DNA from: Scedosporium boydii
Taxonomy: Eukaryota; Ascomycota; Sordariomycetes; Microascales; Microascaceae
DNA: 64,000 nt
Reading direction: 5' to 3'
Assembly: GCA_002221725.1 (NCBI GenBank)
Contig: NJFT01000002.1
Location: forward strand, 186,001 to 250,000
Below, piece by piece: positions 23,748 to 34,030 of this stretch. Below the pieces are notes generated by a model. That model was not told the DNA's origin and ran no database searches. It saw only the letters and a list, made by a program, of their open reading frames with translations. Position 1 is the stretch's first letter. Each line of letters begins with the position of its first letter. A program made the translations under genes and the position numbers.

Positions 23748-24827
23748 TTAATCAAGCTTGTTTCCCCAGTAATACGTAAACACATCAATTCCAATAAACT
23801 CATCAGCATAGTTCCCCGTCGCCTCATCTCCGCCCGCCGCAGAGCAGACGAGCAAAGGCAAGAAATGCTCCCCACCATACTTGGGATGCATTTCATCCGC
23901 ATACGGAAACTTCCTCCACCCTTTCAACGCTCCCAACCTCTCCGTCGTAGAGTTCTTGCCCACGGCCTCCGTCAGGGCGTTATTCCACTCATCCGACCGC
24001 TTCTTAAAGGGCGCCGGAGCGCCACCTAGCTGGCGACTCATCATAAGCTCACCCATCTTCTGCAAGTTATGAAACGAGGCGAATCCGGAGCCGACAACGG
24101 CGATGTTCTCGTCGCGGAGCTTCTGGAGCGCCCTGCCCATGGCGAAATGCTGAGCCGGATCTTCGGACTTGAGCACAGAGACCTGCACGACGGGGACGTT
24201 GGCCTCGGGGTTGATCAGCATCATGGGAATGAAGACGCCGTGATCCCACTTTCGCTTGGGGTCGAGGACGGGCTCGAGACCCTCCTTCTCCATCGCGGCG
24301 GCGACTTTTTGCGCTACGTCCGGCGCTCCCGGCGCATCGTACTTGAGGGAGTAGCTCTCCTTGGGGAAACCGTAGTAGTCGTAGAGGAGATCGTGTTTGG
24401 CGCCAGAGCTGATGATGGGGGTGGAGGTGGTCCAGTGGGCTGTTACGAGGACGATGGCGCGGGGGGCTTCGGGGGTGTTGAGGCGGAGGAGCTTGGGAAC
24501 TCGGTGTTTGAGGGAGTAGACGATGTCTTTGTGCATTGGGTCGCCGAGGACGGGGAGAGGACCTACATTTTCCAAGTTAGAGACGAAAAATGCGTTCTTT
24601 CTACAGATCAGCGCGAAACGCATCATATGGGACTTACCACCACCGTGGGACAGAGCAATTACTGGTGCTCGTGTCATTGTGACCTTGGGAGCCGCAGCAG
24701 GAACGGAAACTTTGGGAGCTCTCTTAAACAGCGCCAGATTCGGATTGGTGCTCGTATACTGGAATATCGCGGCAATCAAAAGACACACAAACGCGCCGAT
24801 GAGGCCTCTCCGAAGATAGGTCGACAT
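23748..24827 (-). CDS. LigB-family extradiol (DOPA 4,5-dioxygenase-like) ring-cleavage dioxygenase
   Basis: Two exons, 24827-24638 and 24562-23748, give 334 residues. The 75-nt intron is stop-free and in phase, so an unspliced reading appears as one longer frame. Splicing restores Ser-His-Gly-Gly-Gly-Pro, the metal-binding motif of class III extradiol dioxygenases. Further ligand-region motifs are Thr-Ala-His-Trp and Trp-Asp-His-Gly-Val-Phe. These enzymes use non-haem Fe(II) (some bind Zn) to open catechol-type rings; the DOPA 4,5-dioxygenase branch is the closest layout. Unusually for the family there is an N-terminal hydrophobic segment (residues 8-22, after two Arg), so the protein may be a signal-anchored or secretory-pathway enzyme. 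The substrate is unknown. It lies head-to-tail behind DNA ligase IV and is not obviously co-regulated with a pathway. Confidence 0.85.
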   Translation of the reverse strand: MSTYLRRGLIGAFVCLLIAAIFQYTSTNPNLALFKRAPKVSVPAAAPKVTMTRAPVIALSHGGGKSHMMRFALICRKNAFFVSNLENVGPLPVLGDPMHKDIVYSLKHRVPKLLRLNTPEAPRAIVLVTAHWTTSTPIISSGAKHDLLYDYYGFPKESYSLKYDAPGAPDVAQKVAAAMEKEGLEPVLDPKRKWDHGVFIPMMLINPEANVPVVQVSVLKSEDPAQHFAMGRALQKLRDENIAVVGSGFASFHNLQKMGELMMSRQLGGAPAPFKKRSDEWNNALTEAVGKNSTTERLGALKGWRKFPYADEMHPKYGGEHFLPLLVCSAAGGDEATGNYADEFIGIDVFTYYWGNKLD

Positions 24828-25463
24828 GTACGATTTTACTTCCTTTCTGGTGCTGGGGAGAAGAAGGTGGGGTGAGAGTCGAGATTATGTAGTTTTGCTG
24901 ACCTTCTGACGCAATCCTGCTCTCGACTGGTTGTTTCAGATCTTCAAGAGAGTGTTTCTAGGTTATAATACCCAATTGATAAGACTTCCAGCCGAAGGCA
25001 ACGGAATCGCATGTACACATAATAAGCTACGTCGTAGTATTCAATTGTTCCTGGGAATCCCGTCGTTTAAGCAATGGACTCAGAGCAACGGTGGGTTGCT
25101 GCCGGGTGGAGGTGGAGGCTTCAACGCCGAATTTCGGCAATGTGGAGGATTGGATTAGTCAGGACTCGTATTCTGCTGAGGGCGATGACGATGAGAGTCT
25201 AGAATATCGAACGTTTTTGGAGCAACAAATGTGGACCAGATGCAGCCAGGATTACCAAAGGATTGCAAATATTCTAGTAATCCAGTGGATCCGATTCGGA
25301 CAGTCATTGACTTGATTGTCTTGATAGAGATGATCGTCGATTTTCAGGACAAGCTGGCCTTTACAGAACACCGATTTCAAATGTCGGGAAAAGAGGCGAC
25401 TATGAACAAAGTTGGCCAGGCATGCGGTCTGCTATCTTGGTACGCATTGATCGATCCACTCGT
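24828..25463. other. intergenic region with one weak open frame
   Basis: Frames at about 25075-25440 on the + strand contain an acidic, hydrophilic peptide (Asp-Asp-Asp-Glu-Ser) followed by a helical stretch in another frame. No splice pair joins them convincingly and no family is recognised. Probably non-coding, or a decayed gene. Confidence 0.35.
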
Positions 25464-28406
25464 TCACTCCATCACATCAACAGACCCGCTTCCTCCTCCC
25501 ACAGCCTTAATCCTCGATCCAATTTCCAACGGATTCCCCTCAAAGACCACGAAGTCGCTGGTCCCAGTCCCCTTAGGCTCCTCAATCCCGAGCACCTTGT
25601 AAACATTAGCCGAGATCAAGTCCAAGGCCGCCCTCTCACTCAGGCGTCCCTCGCCGTTACGATACGCAATGCCCGCAAACAACGCCAGATCCCGCACGAC
25701 CCAGTCCTCGTAGAGTCCAATGGCCACCACGACACCAGCATCCAGAAGCGCGTCCACGGCCGTGCCGTTCGTCAGAGGCGCGCCCGTGAGAGAGCGCCTC
25801 TCTTCCCACGAGGTGCTGTAAGGAAGGAGGGGAGCGAGGACGACCCCGATGTCTGCGCGTGCAAGTTCTTTGGCGAGGAGGTGAGACTCTGCACCGCCGA
25901 GGATGGCGACGCGAAGCTTGTGTCCGTCCGAGTTTGCCTGGGTGATTGCCGTCTCAACGTCGGACTTGAGTCGAATGATGGCCGCGATGGCACCTGCGCT
26001 GTGAGCAGATACCACAAGGGGCAATTCGCCCTTGACGACTTTTCTGAGGAAAGCCTTCTCCGAGTAAGGATCTGTAATCTTGTCCTCGGAAGTTATGGCC
26101 TCGATGAGCTTCGACCTGAGATCGCTCACGGCACTCGAAATAGACGGTGTATCGCCAGTCTTGGCATCCAAAGTAAGCGTGTAGTGCACGGAAACGTCTT
26201 CCGACCAGACAGCATCATCTTCCAGGGCATGTCCAGCGCCGGTTCGGAACCCAACACTAGTTCCGTGACGTGCAATACCACTAGAGTGCTTGGGCGCTGT
26301 AATAGCCTTGGTGATACCGTACCTGTGAGCGACGTTGAGTTTCTTGCTATCGAGGGCGAGGCCATCCACGCCACGGCTGAAGGCTCTGCCATCGCTGGCG
26401 CCATTGTCCGTGTCGCTCTCCATATCGATTTCATTAAGACCAATCAGCGAACCAAAGGCAGTGAAGCCGTTCGTCAAGTATCCATTCTTGAGATTGACAA
26501 CCTTGACTCCTGACTCGGAGGCCGCCTTTAGCTCAGACTCACACCTTCCAATGCATGAGATTTTGCCGTCAGAAATAACAACCGTAAGGGAGCCCTCGGC
26601 AGATGCCCTCCAAGAGAGAAGCATGCGAGATACGCCCGTAAAAACAACATCCTTTAGGGAGGCCGGGTTCTCCGGAATTTGGCTAAGGCTCTCATCGGGC
26701 ACAATAGGCGCCGAGACAGGTTTGTCCAACTGGACAGGATCGTTGAACTGGGCGATGCCATCGATCCAAACTTGGACAGGAGAGGCACCAACGCTCAGCG
26801 GGTCACTGTCCCAGACGACAATGTCGGCGTCGAAGCCCGGCTTGATCTTGCCCAACCTCTCGCCCATACCGAGGTAGCGCGCCGGTGTTGATGTTACACT
26901 AGAGAGAGCGACATGATACGGCAGGCCGTATTTGTAGCCCTTTGCAGCCTCGAAAACGACATGCTGAGCGTTGAGGACGGGGTTGTCGCTGACATACACC
27001 GTATCTAGGCCGTTATCCCAGAGAATCTTACCGGCATACTCTGAGCCGACGTAGGCCTCGGCCTTGTAGTACATATTGTCCGCGAATATGGCAGAGGCAG
27101 GTGTATGGCCCCAAGCACGTTTGAGGACCTAGGAATGTCAGAATTATACAGTACGCTCGGGGAAGAGCAGAGGACAGATAAAGAATGAAAGAAAAATACA
27201 TACCTCCGGCACGAGGAAAGTACTATGCGCATGGTGGAAGGCTCGGACAGAAAATTTGAATTCATTGGTATGGTCCACGAAACTCTCAAGGTCAGGTATG
27301 GTGTAGCAGTGAGTGTTCACATGGACATGGCCACGAAGAACAGCACCGAGAGATTCCCACTCCAGCTCCTCGGGCAGATATCGAGATATCTTCTCAACAC
27401 CAATAGCCTCGGCCTCATCACACCAGTCGTCCTGGTCCCTCACAAGCTTGGATGCCTGTTCAAAGGCATGGCGGAAGTGCCAGGACTCTCCCATACGACT
27501 GAAAGGCCCACGGCCAATTCGACCGTAAACACGCTTGGCGTTCTCGCCACACGCCATCTTCATATAACGCCAGGTCTGGTTGGGATCGGCAAACATATCT
27601 TTGATGCTGAGCTCACTGCGGCCGTCATGCTTACCGACAGCATGCTTGATCAGGAAGGCCTCGCCGCCAATGTTGTTTCCGGAGCCGGGGAGGACTAAGC
27701 TCGTCGTGACACCGCCCGATTTGATGACCTGAATCTGATGGTCAAGGGGTTGGATGGCATCCCAGGAGCGGACATATGGCGTGATATTGTCGGACAATTC
27801 ATTAGTATCATCGTTTCCGCGGATGTTGGGGAGGGAGTCAACGCCAGCATGACTATGCATGTCAATAATGCCGCTCGTCAATTGTCGTCCATGAGCATCA
27901 TAAACTTGCGTGTCCGAGGGCAAAGAGTCGAGCGAGATCCCAGCCTCGACCTTTTGGATTAAACCGTGATCGACGAACACATCCGCCGTGATCCAGGAAT
28001 AACCCTTGCCGGCACGGGCATCCTCCTCACTCGTCCCCTCCTTAGGCTCACCGACCCAAACCGTCGCATTACGGATAAGGGTCGGTTTCGTGCCATTAAC
28101 GAAGCGGCCATTCTGCTCCCGACCGAGGCCGCTGGGGTCTTGGGGTTTATGCCTGAGCTTCTTGCACGTCTCGAGGTTTGCCTGGAGTCGCGTGACCGAT
28201 AGCTTGGAAGCGCGGGACGAAGATCGCAGGCCGCGGAGCTGCTCGAATTGGGTGTAGGCAATGAGAAGAATACAAGAGAGGAGTACGATTCTGAAGAGCC
28301 TCGACTTCCTTATGTTCCGGCGGCGGGTCTTGAGAGTGAAATGCTTCGGCGGAGCGGGATGCACCGCGGTGGAAGGTAAGAGACCCTCCTTTTCCGGGGT
28401 CGTCAT
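25464..28406 (-). CDS. membrane-anchored amidohydrolase (CE9 / imidazolonepropionase-like)
   Basis: Two exons, 28406-27204 and 27128-25464, give 955 residues. The 75-nt intron has GTATGT and CCTAG. The frame extends to a TTG upstream, but the first ATG is at 28406. Residues 36-54 form one transmembrane helix after a basic stretch, a type II anchor that leaves the catalytic part in the lumen or outside. The amidohydrolase core begins with Ile-Asp-Met-His-Ser-His (residues about 181-186, the metal-binding HxH). It continues through His-Val-His-Val-Asn-Thr-His and Phe-His-His-Ala-His, and ends with Gly-Phe-Asp-Ala-Asp-Ile-Val-Val-Trp-Asp. A second, more divergent amidohydrolase-like half of about 400 residues follows, with the ending Phe-Val-Val-Phe-Glu-Gly-Asn-Pro-Leu. 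Fungal members are often listed as carbohydrate esterase family 9; the substrate is not established. The length, about twice a single amidohydrolase, is normal for this fungal group. Confidence 0.82.
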
Positions 28407-29797
28407 GGCTGTTGAAATCAATCTCTTCTCTAATAAACAGCGAGATTTATTCCAGGGTTATGATGAGACAAGTAGTGGAAAATTCGCACAAGGGGAGCAA
28501 TCAGTGCCGAAACTCGAGGGTGCCCGCCCGGTGACGACATTGACGATGACGATGATGATAAGAGAGAGGGACCGATAAGTCCGGCTGCTGCCTTCAATTT
28601 AAAGTCACACAGAGCATTGGCGGGACAGGACAGGGACAGGGACAGGATGGGGACTTTTGCATCGGCACCTGCGCCACCCCAGATCCAGGGACAACTCGCC
28701 GTCCAAAGTACCACTATCGCACTTCAAGCCTAGTGTGTTACTTACCCCAAAACACTAGACAGCCCGGCGGATTCGTCCCGAGTCATTCACTAACAACGAC
28801 ATTAAAAGAAACATTGAACAGTTCAAAAGTTCTTATGCTTGAGAGCATGTCAAGTCGTTTCTTTTTCTACTAGCAAAAAGAAAAGCAATGCGAAATTAAG
28901 AATTTAATTTTATTATTTCACTTATCATTCAGTTCCTCCTCTCCCTCCAAACCATACCTCCAGGCCCTCCCCTCTCCTACTTTCCACTGTTGCGTCTCCC
29001 ACAAAACCACTCAGCTATCTTTGCGAGATGGGGATCTCTATTACGATGGAATGTTTCCTTGGCTTGCTCTACTCGATCCCTAGGCACCAGTTCGTAAATC
29101 GCTGTCTGGCGTAGGACTTGGACACAGGAGGGTTGGAACCTAGAGTATTTTGGGATTTTTGCTGGGAAGGAGTGATTCAGTCGGGTTGGAGATAGGAGGG
29201 ATGTAGCTTCTCTATGTTGAGGTAAGGGTCGATCACGGAAGTCGGGAAGCAAGAAGCGGCCATCCGAGCAAGGATTCGTCGAGTGCAATTTGGTTCGATA
29301 ACTCCATGATGGGGCCCATGGACGCCCTCGACTAGTGTAGAAGTATGAAGTCTCAACGGCGTTTAGTTTCTTGCGGCCTCGATTACACAAACCCTGTGGA
29401 AACTGCAGAATCCTTTGGCAAGGAATCGATAGAAAGCGTATTACAACGAGATGGCATGGATAACACGACCGAGCTTTCCATGTGGCCCGTGATAGACTAT
29501 AAGAGAGTCTTCGCATCGAAATAGATGATCCGAGGGCGGCCGCACTTGCAGGTAAACCAAAAAGAAGTCATTTTGTAAATCTTTGTAACACCCATTTATC
29601 ATCCGAGCCCGGTTTTTTTTCATCGATGAAGCCCAGATTTGAGAGTCGCTGTTTGCTACCAAGTACTTCGTAAACTGGTCGTTCATTTGGCTTGTCCGTG
29701 CGGGCTTGCTGAAGCCACACCTGCTTCTCAAGGCTCACTTTCATGCTTGGCGTGCTCGCTCCATCAACAGCACCAGCTTCCTGACGCCACCATTGTC
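28407..29797. other. intergenic region; one unsupported 179-codon frame
   Basis: The minus strand has an ATG-started frame at 28977-29516 (179 codons, Arg/Ser/Pro-rich). It lacks introns, domains and any recognised relative, and an overlapping frame of similar quality exists, so chance is a fair explanation. The right end (29640-29797) is the leader of the kinase-like gene. Confidence 0.4.
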
Positions 29798-30550
29798 ATG
29801 GCAGACACACAAAATACAAATGCCAAGGTATGGTATCTCCATATTTCTTCTATGGAAAATGCTAATTCCATATCTTCAATTCAGTTCCTCCTCAATCGAA
29901 GCGTAGTTTCGGGGGAGATTCGTGTCCTCGACAGTCATAGCTCCCATGTCTACCTCCTCACCATCCATGATACCCCAAGTAGGGCCTTCCTCTCTTTTCT
30001 CTTACAATTCTTATGGCCACTCATGCCATTCGCTAAGAGGCATTGGCCCGGGGTTTTTCTCCCCCGGCAAATTGTCCTGAAGAGTTCGAAACCCGGATGG
30101 GACGAGTACTTCCAGACCGAGATCGAGATGTATCATACGTTGGAAAGCCTACAAGGCAACTTCATTCCGATATATTTCGGAGAGACTGAGTACGGTGGGA
30201 CGCAAGCCATTATTCTATCGTATGTCGACGGTGTAAAATTATGCCATGTTGATATGGAGAAAAAAAAAGTAAGGCAACGCCTGCGCGAGACCTTTAAGGC
30301 GTTCTTTGCCTACAGGGCCGTCACGGACGACGCCCGGCTGGAGAATTTCATCTTGTCACGAGACAAGGCAGTCGCGGTAGATTTAGAGCATGTCTATATC
30401 TATGAGAAAAATGTGGAGGATGAGGGCACGAGAGATAATATGCATGATGAGGACTACGAGGACGATAAGGACGACGGCGTCTATTCGATGAAGTGTGTCA
30501 TTAATGACCTCATGGACAAATACCACAGGACCAAGACGCCAGGCTGGTAA
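29798..30550 (+). CDS. minimal protein-kinase-like protein
   Basis: Proposed exons 29798-29827 and 29885-30550 (231 residues). The 57-nt intron has GTATGG, a GCTAAT branch and a TTCAG acceptor, and is stop-free and in frame, so the exon structure is uncertain. Kinase landmarks appear in order: Ile-Val-Leu-Lys (beta-3 Lys), a Glu in Thr-Glu-Ile-Glu-Met-Tyr-His (alpha-C), a hinge-like Ile-Leu-Ser-Tyr-Val, Thr-Asp-Asp-Ala-Arg-Leu-Glu-Asn (catalytic-loop Asp and Asn, but no His-Arg-Asp), and Ala-Val-Asp-Leu-Glu where Asp-Phe-Gly would be. There is no glycine-rich loop and no C-lobe after the metal-binding Asp, only an acidic Asp/Glu/Lys tail. The layout resembles the small fungal kinase-like or aminoglycoside-phosphotransferase-like proteins. 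Activity is uncertain. A hydrophobic stretch (Phe-Leu-Ser-Phe-Leu-Leu) before beta-3 might be an unrecognised intron. Confidence 0.5.
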   Translation: MADTQNTNAKVWYLHISSMENANSISSIQFLLNRSVVSGEIRVLDSHSSHVYLLTIHDTPSRAFLSFLLQFLWPLMPFAKRHWPGVFLPRQIVLKSSKPGWDEYFQTEIEMYHTLESLQGNFIPIYFGETEYGGTQAIILSYVDGVKLCHVDMEKKKVRQRLRETFKAFFAYRAVTDDARLENFILSRDKAVAVDLEHVYIYEKNVEDEGTRDNMHDEDYEDDKDDGVYSMKCVINDLMDKYHRTKTPGW

Positions 30551-31144
30551 ATTTATCATGGAGATTATTTATTAAATCCTGTTGAGCGAGACGTCGTGAT
30601 GGCCAAAAAGGGTGCCCTTTCTCGTCGACATCGTCAACCATCTCCGTTCCTCTTCTGCTTGTCCGTCATTTCTCTCACGATGACGTTCGGAGAGTTATCC
30701 CTATTTTCACGTGATTCAATTCCGGAACTCGGACTCCGGATCTTGGTGGAAGACGATGGGACTAATCCCTCCGAAGATAAATCGGAGAAAGGGCGGGCAG
30801 TAGACTCCACCCTCCTCCTCAGACCAGGGGGAGAAGGGTTCGCTGCAACAAAGTGACAATTTGAACGAGATGCGGAGAGCTGAATTTGTCATACGTTCGG
30901 ATTCTGATCCTCACCCAGCAGCTCAGAGGGAGAAAGAATGCGGACCCCGCTCCCGCGGCACTGCCCGCCGGTCACGTTAACGATATGCAGAGGAATCATA
31001 TATAAACGTTCACGCTGCCTCCCGGAGGGTTCAACTCAGCTTCGATTCCGAGGACAATCATCTTGGAAACCCATCCCATTCTCATCAAACATCAATTGCC
31101 TTCGCAGACATCACTCTTCCACATCCATACATTCCCCCACCACA
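30551..31144. promoter_or_regulatory. GST promoter region
   Basis: The 594 bp before the GST start codon carry a consensus TATA box, TATATAAA, at 30999-31006, 139 bases upstream of the ATG. The leader after it is C/T-rich. TATA boxes are uncommon among the genes of this window and usually mark regulated or stress-responsive promoters. An 86-codon frame at 30596-30856 shows no recognisable product. Confidence 0.55.
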
Positions 31145-31967
31145 ATGTCCTCCCCCACCTACGAGCTCATCTACTGGCCCGGCATCCCAGGACGCGGTGA
31201 ATTCATCCGCCTCGTCCTCGAGGAAGCCGGAGTCGAATACAAGGACACAGCCGTCGTCAACGCCGGCGCAGCGGCTCAAAACGTCGCCGCGCAAATCGAT
31301 CCCTCCAACACCGGAGACGCTAACAACCCCCCTCCTTTCGCCCCACCCATTCTCCGACACGGCGATCTGCTCATCAGCCAGACGCCCAACATTCTCCTGT
31401 ATCTCGCGACCCGCCATGGTCTCGCTCCTAAGGAGGACAGCCCCGGTTTCTACCATCTCAATGCCCTTGCCTTGACGGTGCTGGATGGTTTGTCTAATGA
31501 GGCTCATGACACGCATCATCCGATTGCTGTGGGCGAGTACTACGAGGACCAGAAGGAGGAGAGTAAGCGTAGGGCTGCAGATTACATCAAGAACCGCATT
31601 CCCAAGTTTTTGGGTTACTTTGAGAGGGTTATCAAGGGCAAGAAGAGCGGCGAAGGTCCCTGGTTGTATGGTGGGAACTTGACCTATGCGGACTTGGTCC
31701 TCTTTCAGGTGTGGAGCCCAGCGAAAGTGATTATTTCTTCTTCGTGAACATGAAGGCTAACTCTTATGATAGGGTATTGATGGTATCAAGTATGCTTTCC
31801 CCAATGCCGTTGGGAAGCTCGAAGCTTCTGGGGAGTATGCCAATGTCTTCAAACTGCACCAAGCAGTCAAGGACCGCCCTCGTATCAAGGAGTATCTTGC
31901 CAGCAAGCGTCGCCAGCCTTTTGGTTTGGGCCTGTATAGACACTATCCCGAGCTTGACTCGAAGTAG
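31145..31967 (+). CDS. glutathione S-transferase (sigma/alpha-like)
   Basis: Two exons, 31145-31708 and 31773-31967, give 252 residues. The 64-nt intron has a GTGTGG donor, a CTAAC branch and a TAG acceptor, and joins Leu-Phe-Gln to Gly-Ile-Asp-Gly. The thioredoxin-like N-domain opens with Tyr-Glu-Leu-Ile-Tyr-Trp-Pro-Gly-Ile-Pro-Gly-Arg-Gly-Glu. A Tyr in this position activates glutathione in sigma-type enzymes, and Ile-Ser-Gln-Thr-Pro-Asn-Ile is the glutathione-binding Gln-Ser/Thr corner with the cis-Pro. The helical C-domain contains Leu-Thr-Tyr-Ala-Asp-Leu-Val-Leu-Phe-Gln, the N-capping box. The protein conjugates glutathione to electrophiles in the cytosol. Extra length between the beta-2 and beta-3 strands (an Ala/Asn/Pro-rich insertion) is typical of the fungal subgroup. 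The TATA-containing promoter suggests inducibility. Confidence 0.92.
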
Positions 31968-34030
31968 TTGTCGAAATGTGAAAATTCGATAGTAATGATA
32001 GAGTACCATGACCCTTTTCACACGTATCTCAAGAACTGCCCCATATAGTGTAATTCGTCAAGATCCATTACTTTCTGTCCATGAATAGTTGAGCTTTGCG
32101 ACGTCATCAACCGTAGGCACAACGGAATATCCGATAAAGTTATTGTCTACGCCTTGTTGGTGTCTCCCACCTATGTCAACTACCTTATACGCAAGTACAT
32201 ATCACTTTGACCATTAAAACGCCTTGCGAGTCATCGTATCGAAAGCGGCGGTCTTAAACTTATGGCAGGCTCGAATCAAATATGAGGCTCGAACCTTAAG
32301 CTTAACACGCAAGTGTGTTAGCTTTGGTAGAATGCACTGTCTCTTCCTCACCTTGTACCTTCAGCTGGGTAACTTCCGTCTCCAGATGTCCATCGTACAC
32401 AGCCCACCCGAGACTGAGAGTAGAGACCCAATAAGCACGATAGAGGCCATGTAAAAAGCCATGTAATGGAATTCTTCCAGAATCGTTCGTCTCATTAGCG
32501 GTCCAGAGAATTCTTAAAAGGTGGATGAACCACGGCATCTCCAGAAACAACATCTCGATGCCCAAGACCGCAGGATCCGAGATATTGATGGATGGTCTCT
32601 TGCGGCCACTACGACCCAGCAATCACCTGCCGCCGTTGCCTTTTTATTTTATTTTATTCTTATTCTTCCTTTTTATTCATTTGTTTTATTTCTTTTTTTG
32701 CCAGGCGGTGTGATTCTGCCGTGTTTGCGCCCCGATCAGTAAGTCAGAATCTGATCGCAACTTCCCTCGGTGAGTGCGGTGTGCTCCAGTGATTCATCGT
32801 GAAAATCACCACCACCTCAATAAATCTGATCGCGACTTCCTTCGGTGAAGGCGGTGAAGGCAGAATGATCGAGTGATCGGTGACACGCTCGAAAAAACTA
32901 TTTAAACACCAAGACCTCACCGAAAACCCTCCCTCCTTTTCTTCCTTTCCTCTCCATACTTCACTTTCACAAATCTCATGCCATCTATTTGTACTTACCA
33001 CTTCTTCCCCTTCTTTTCCGTAGAGCTTGCCTCGAGCAAAGCGTTCCCCACTGCTACCTCCCACGACGAGTAGTTCTTTCAGACTCGATCGATGGTTCGT
33101 TTGCAATTTCTGTGGGCAGATCAAAGTAGACAGCACGCCCGAGACTTCTCGTAACTGTCCTTGAGAACCAAGGTTCATGAGGCAGATCCAAGGCTCGGAG
33201 ACATATGATTCCTGTCTGTAGATATTTCCTTGCAGCTTAGGTTAATGGATGCCAATGTCTTCTTGTGTGAATGAATCAACGTGTGGATGTGTGCCATGTC
33301 GTCGATGTTTGGAAGTCGACTTGCGACCCAACACGCGAGAACAAACAGACGTGCAATTCCTGGAAACATTTGATCACCAAACAGACGCGTACTCGAGGAA
33401 ACATTGAAAAATCGGATGAAATCAATTCGTCCTTGCCAATATCAACCACTAAAACGAAGACTCACTCTGAAAGGCCGAACAAACGCCCCGTGAAAACGCC
33501 CTGGTAAACGCAAACCCCACCCCCAGTATACTCACAAAGCCCTGCCTCCCATCCCTTTTGTCCAGAAACACCCCTTTACAGCTCCAGCTCCAGAACGAGC
33601 CTGCCGTTTCCAGCTTCTGCTGCCCCCTTCCCAACCCAATGACCGTCGCCCCATGTTTACGCTCTCTACGGCACCTGCCCAGCCGGAGGTCTCTAGGTGA
33701 CCAGGGCCAGGGAGGTGATAACTAGAGACGCGAAGACGACAAAATGTTGAAGATGAAAACAATAAATACAGTACCAAAGGAACAGGTCGAGAGACCGATA
33801 AGTGTCGAAAGAAGTCACATCATTAATACAGGTAAGAAGCGAACACGGTCGATAGAAAGCGCAGCCCCCAGGGGGAAAACAATAAAACGATGGCGCCAGG
33901 GGAAGATGCTGTCGGAATTCACTGCAACGTCAGTCATAGACGGTCGTGGTGTCGACTTCGTAAAGACATCGGATACCATGAGCATTGACAAAAAGGACGC
34001 ACAAAACTCATGGAATTAGGCGTAAGTTCA
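31968..34030. other. intergenic region with a duplicated block and a promoter-like segment
   Basis: No gene is supported. Two imperfect direct copies of a 34-base block (ATCTGATCGCRACTTCCYTCGG core) lie at 32748-32781 and 32822-32856. A TATTTAAA box at 32899-32906 is followed by a pyrimidine-rich leader and a 31-codon ATG frame (32978-33073). On the minus strand a 144-codon frame (32744-33178) covers the same DNA and simply encodes the duplicated block twice. The right third is featureless. Confidence 0.4.
32748..32856. repeat. imperfect tandem duplication (about 34 bases, 74-base period)
   Basis: Copies at 32748-32781 and 32822-32856 differ by a few substitutions (GCAACTTCCCTCGG versus GCGACTTCCTTCGG). 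Each is followed by GGTGAxxGCGGTG. Confidence 0.7.

Noticed and set aside
28977..29516. 179-codon ATG frame, minus strand
   Set aside because: A frame this long is expected by chance about once in such a window. There is no domain, and an overlapping frame of equal quality exists. Kept only as a note in the gap entry.
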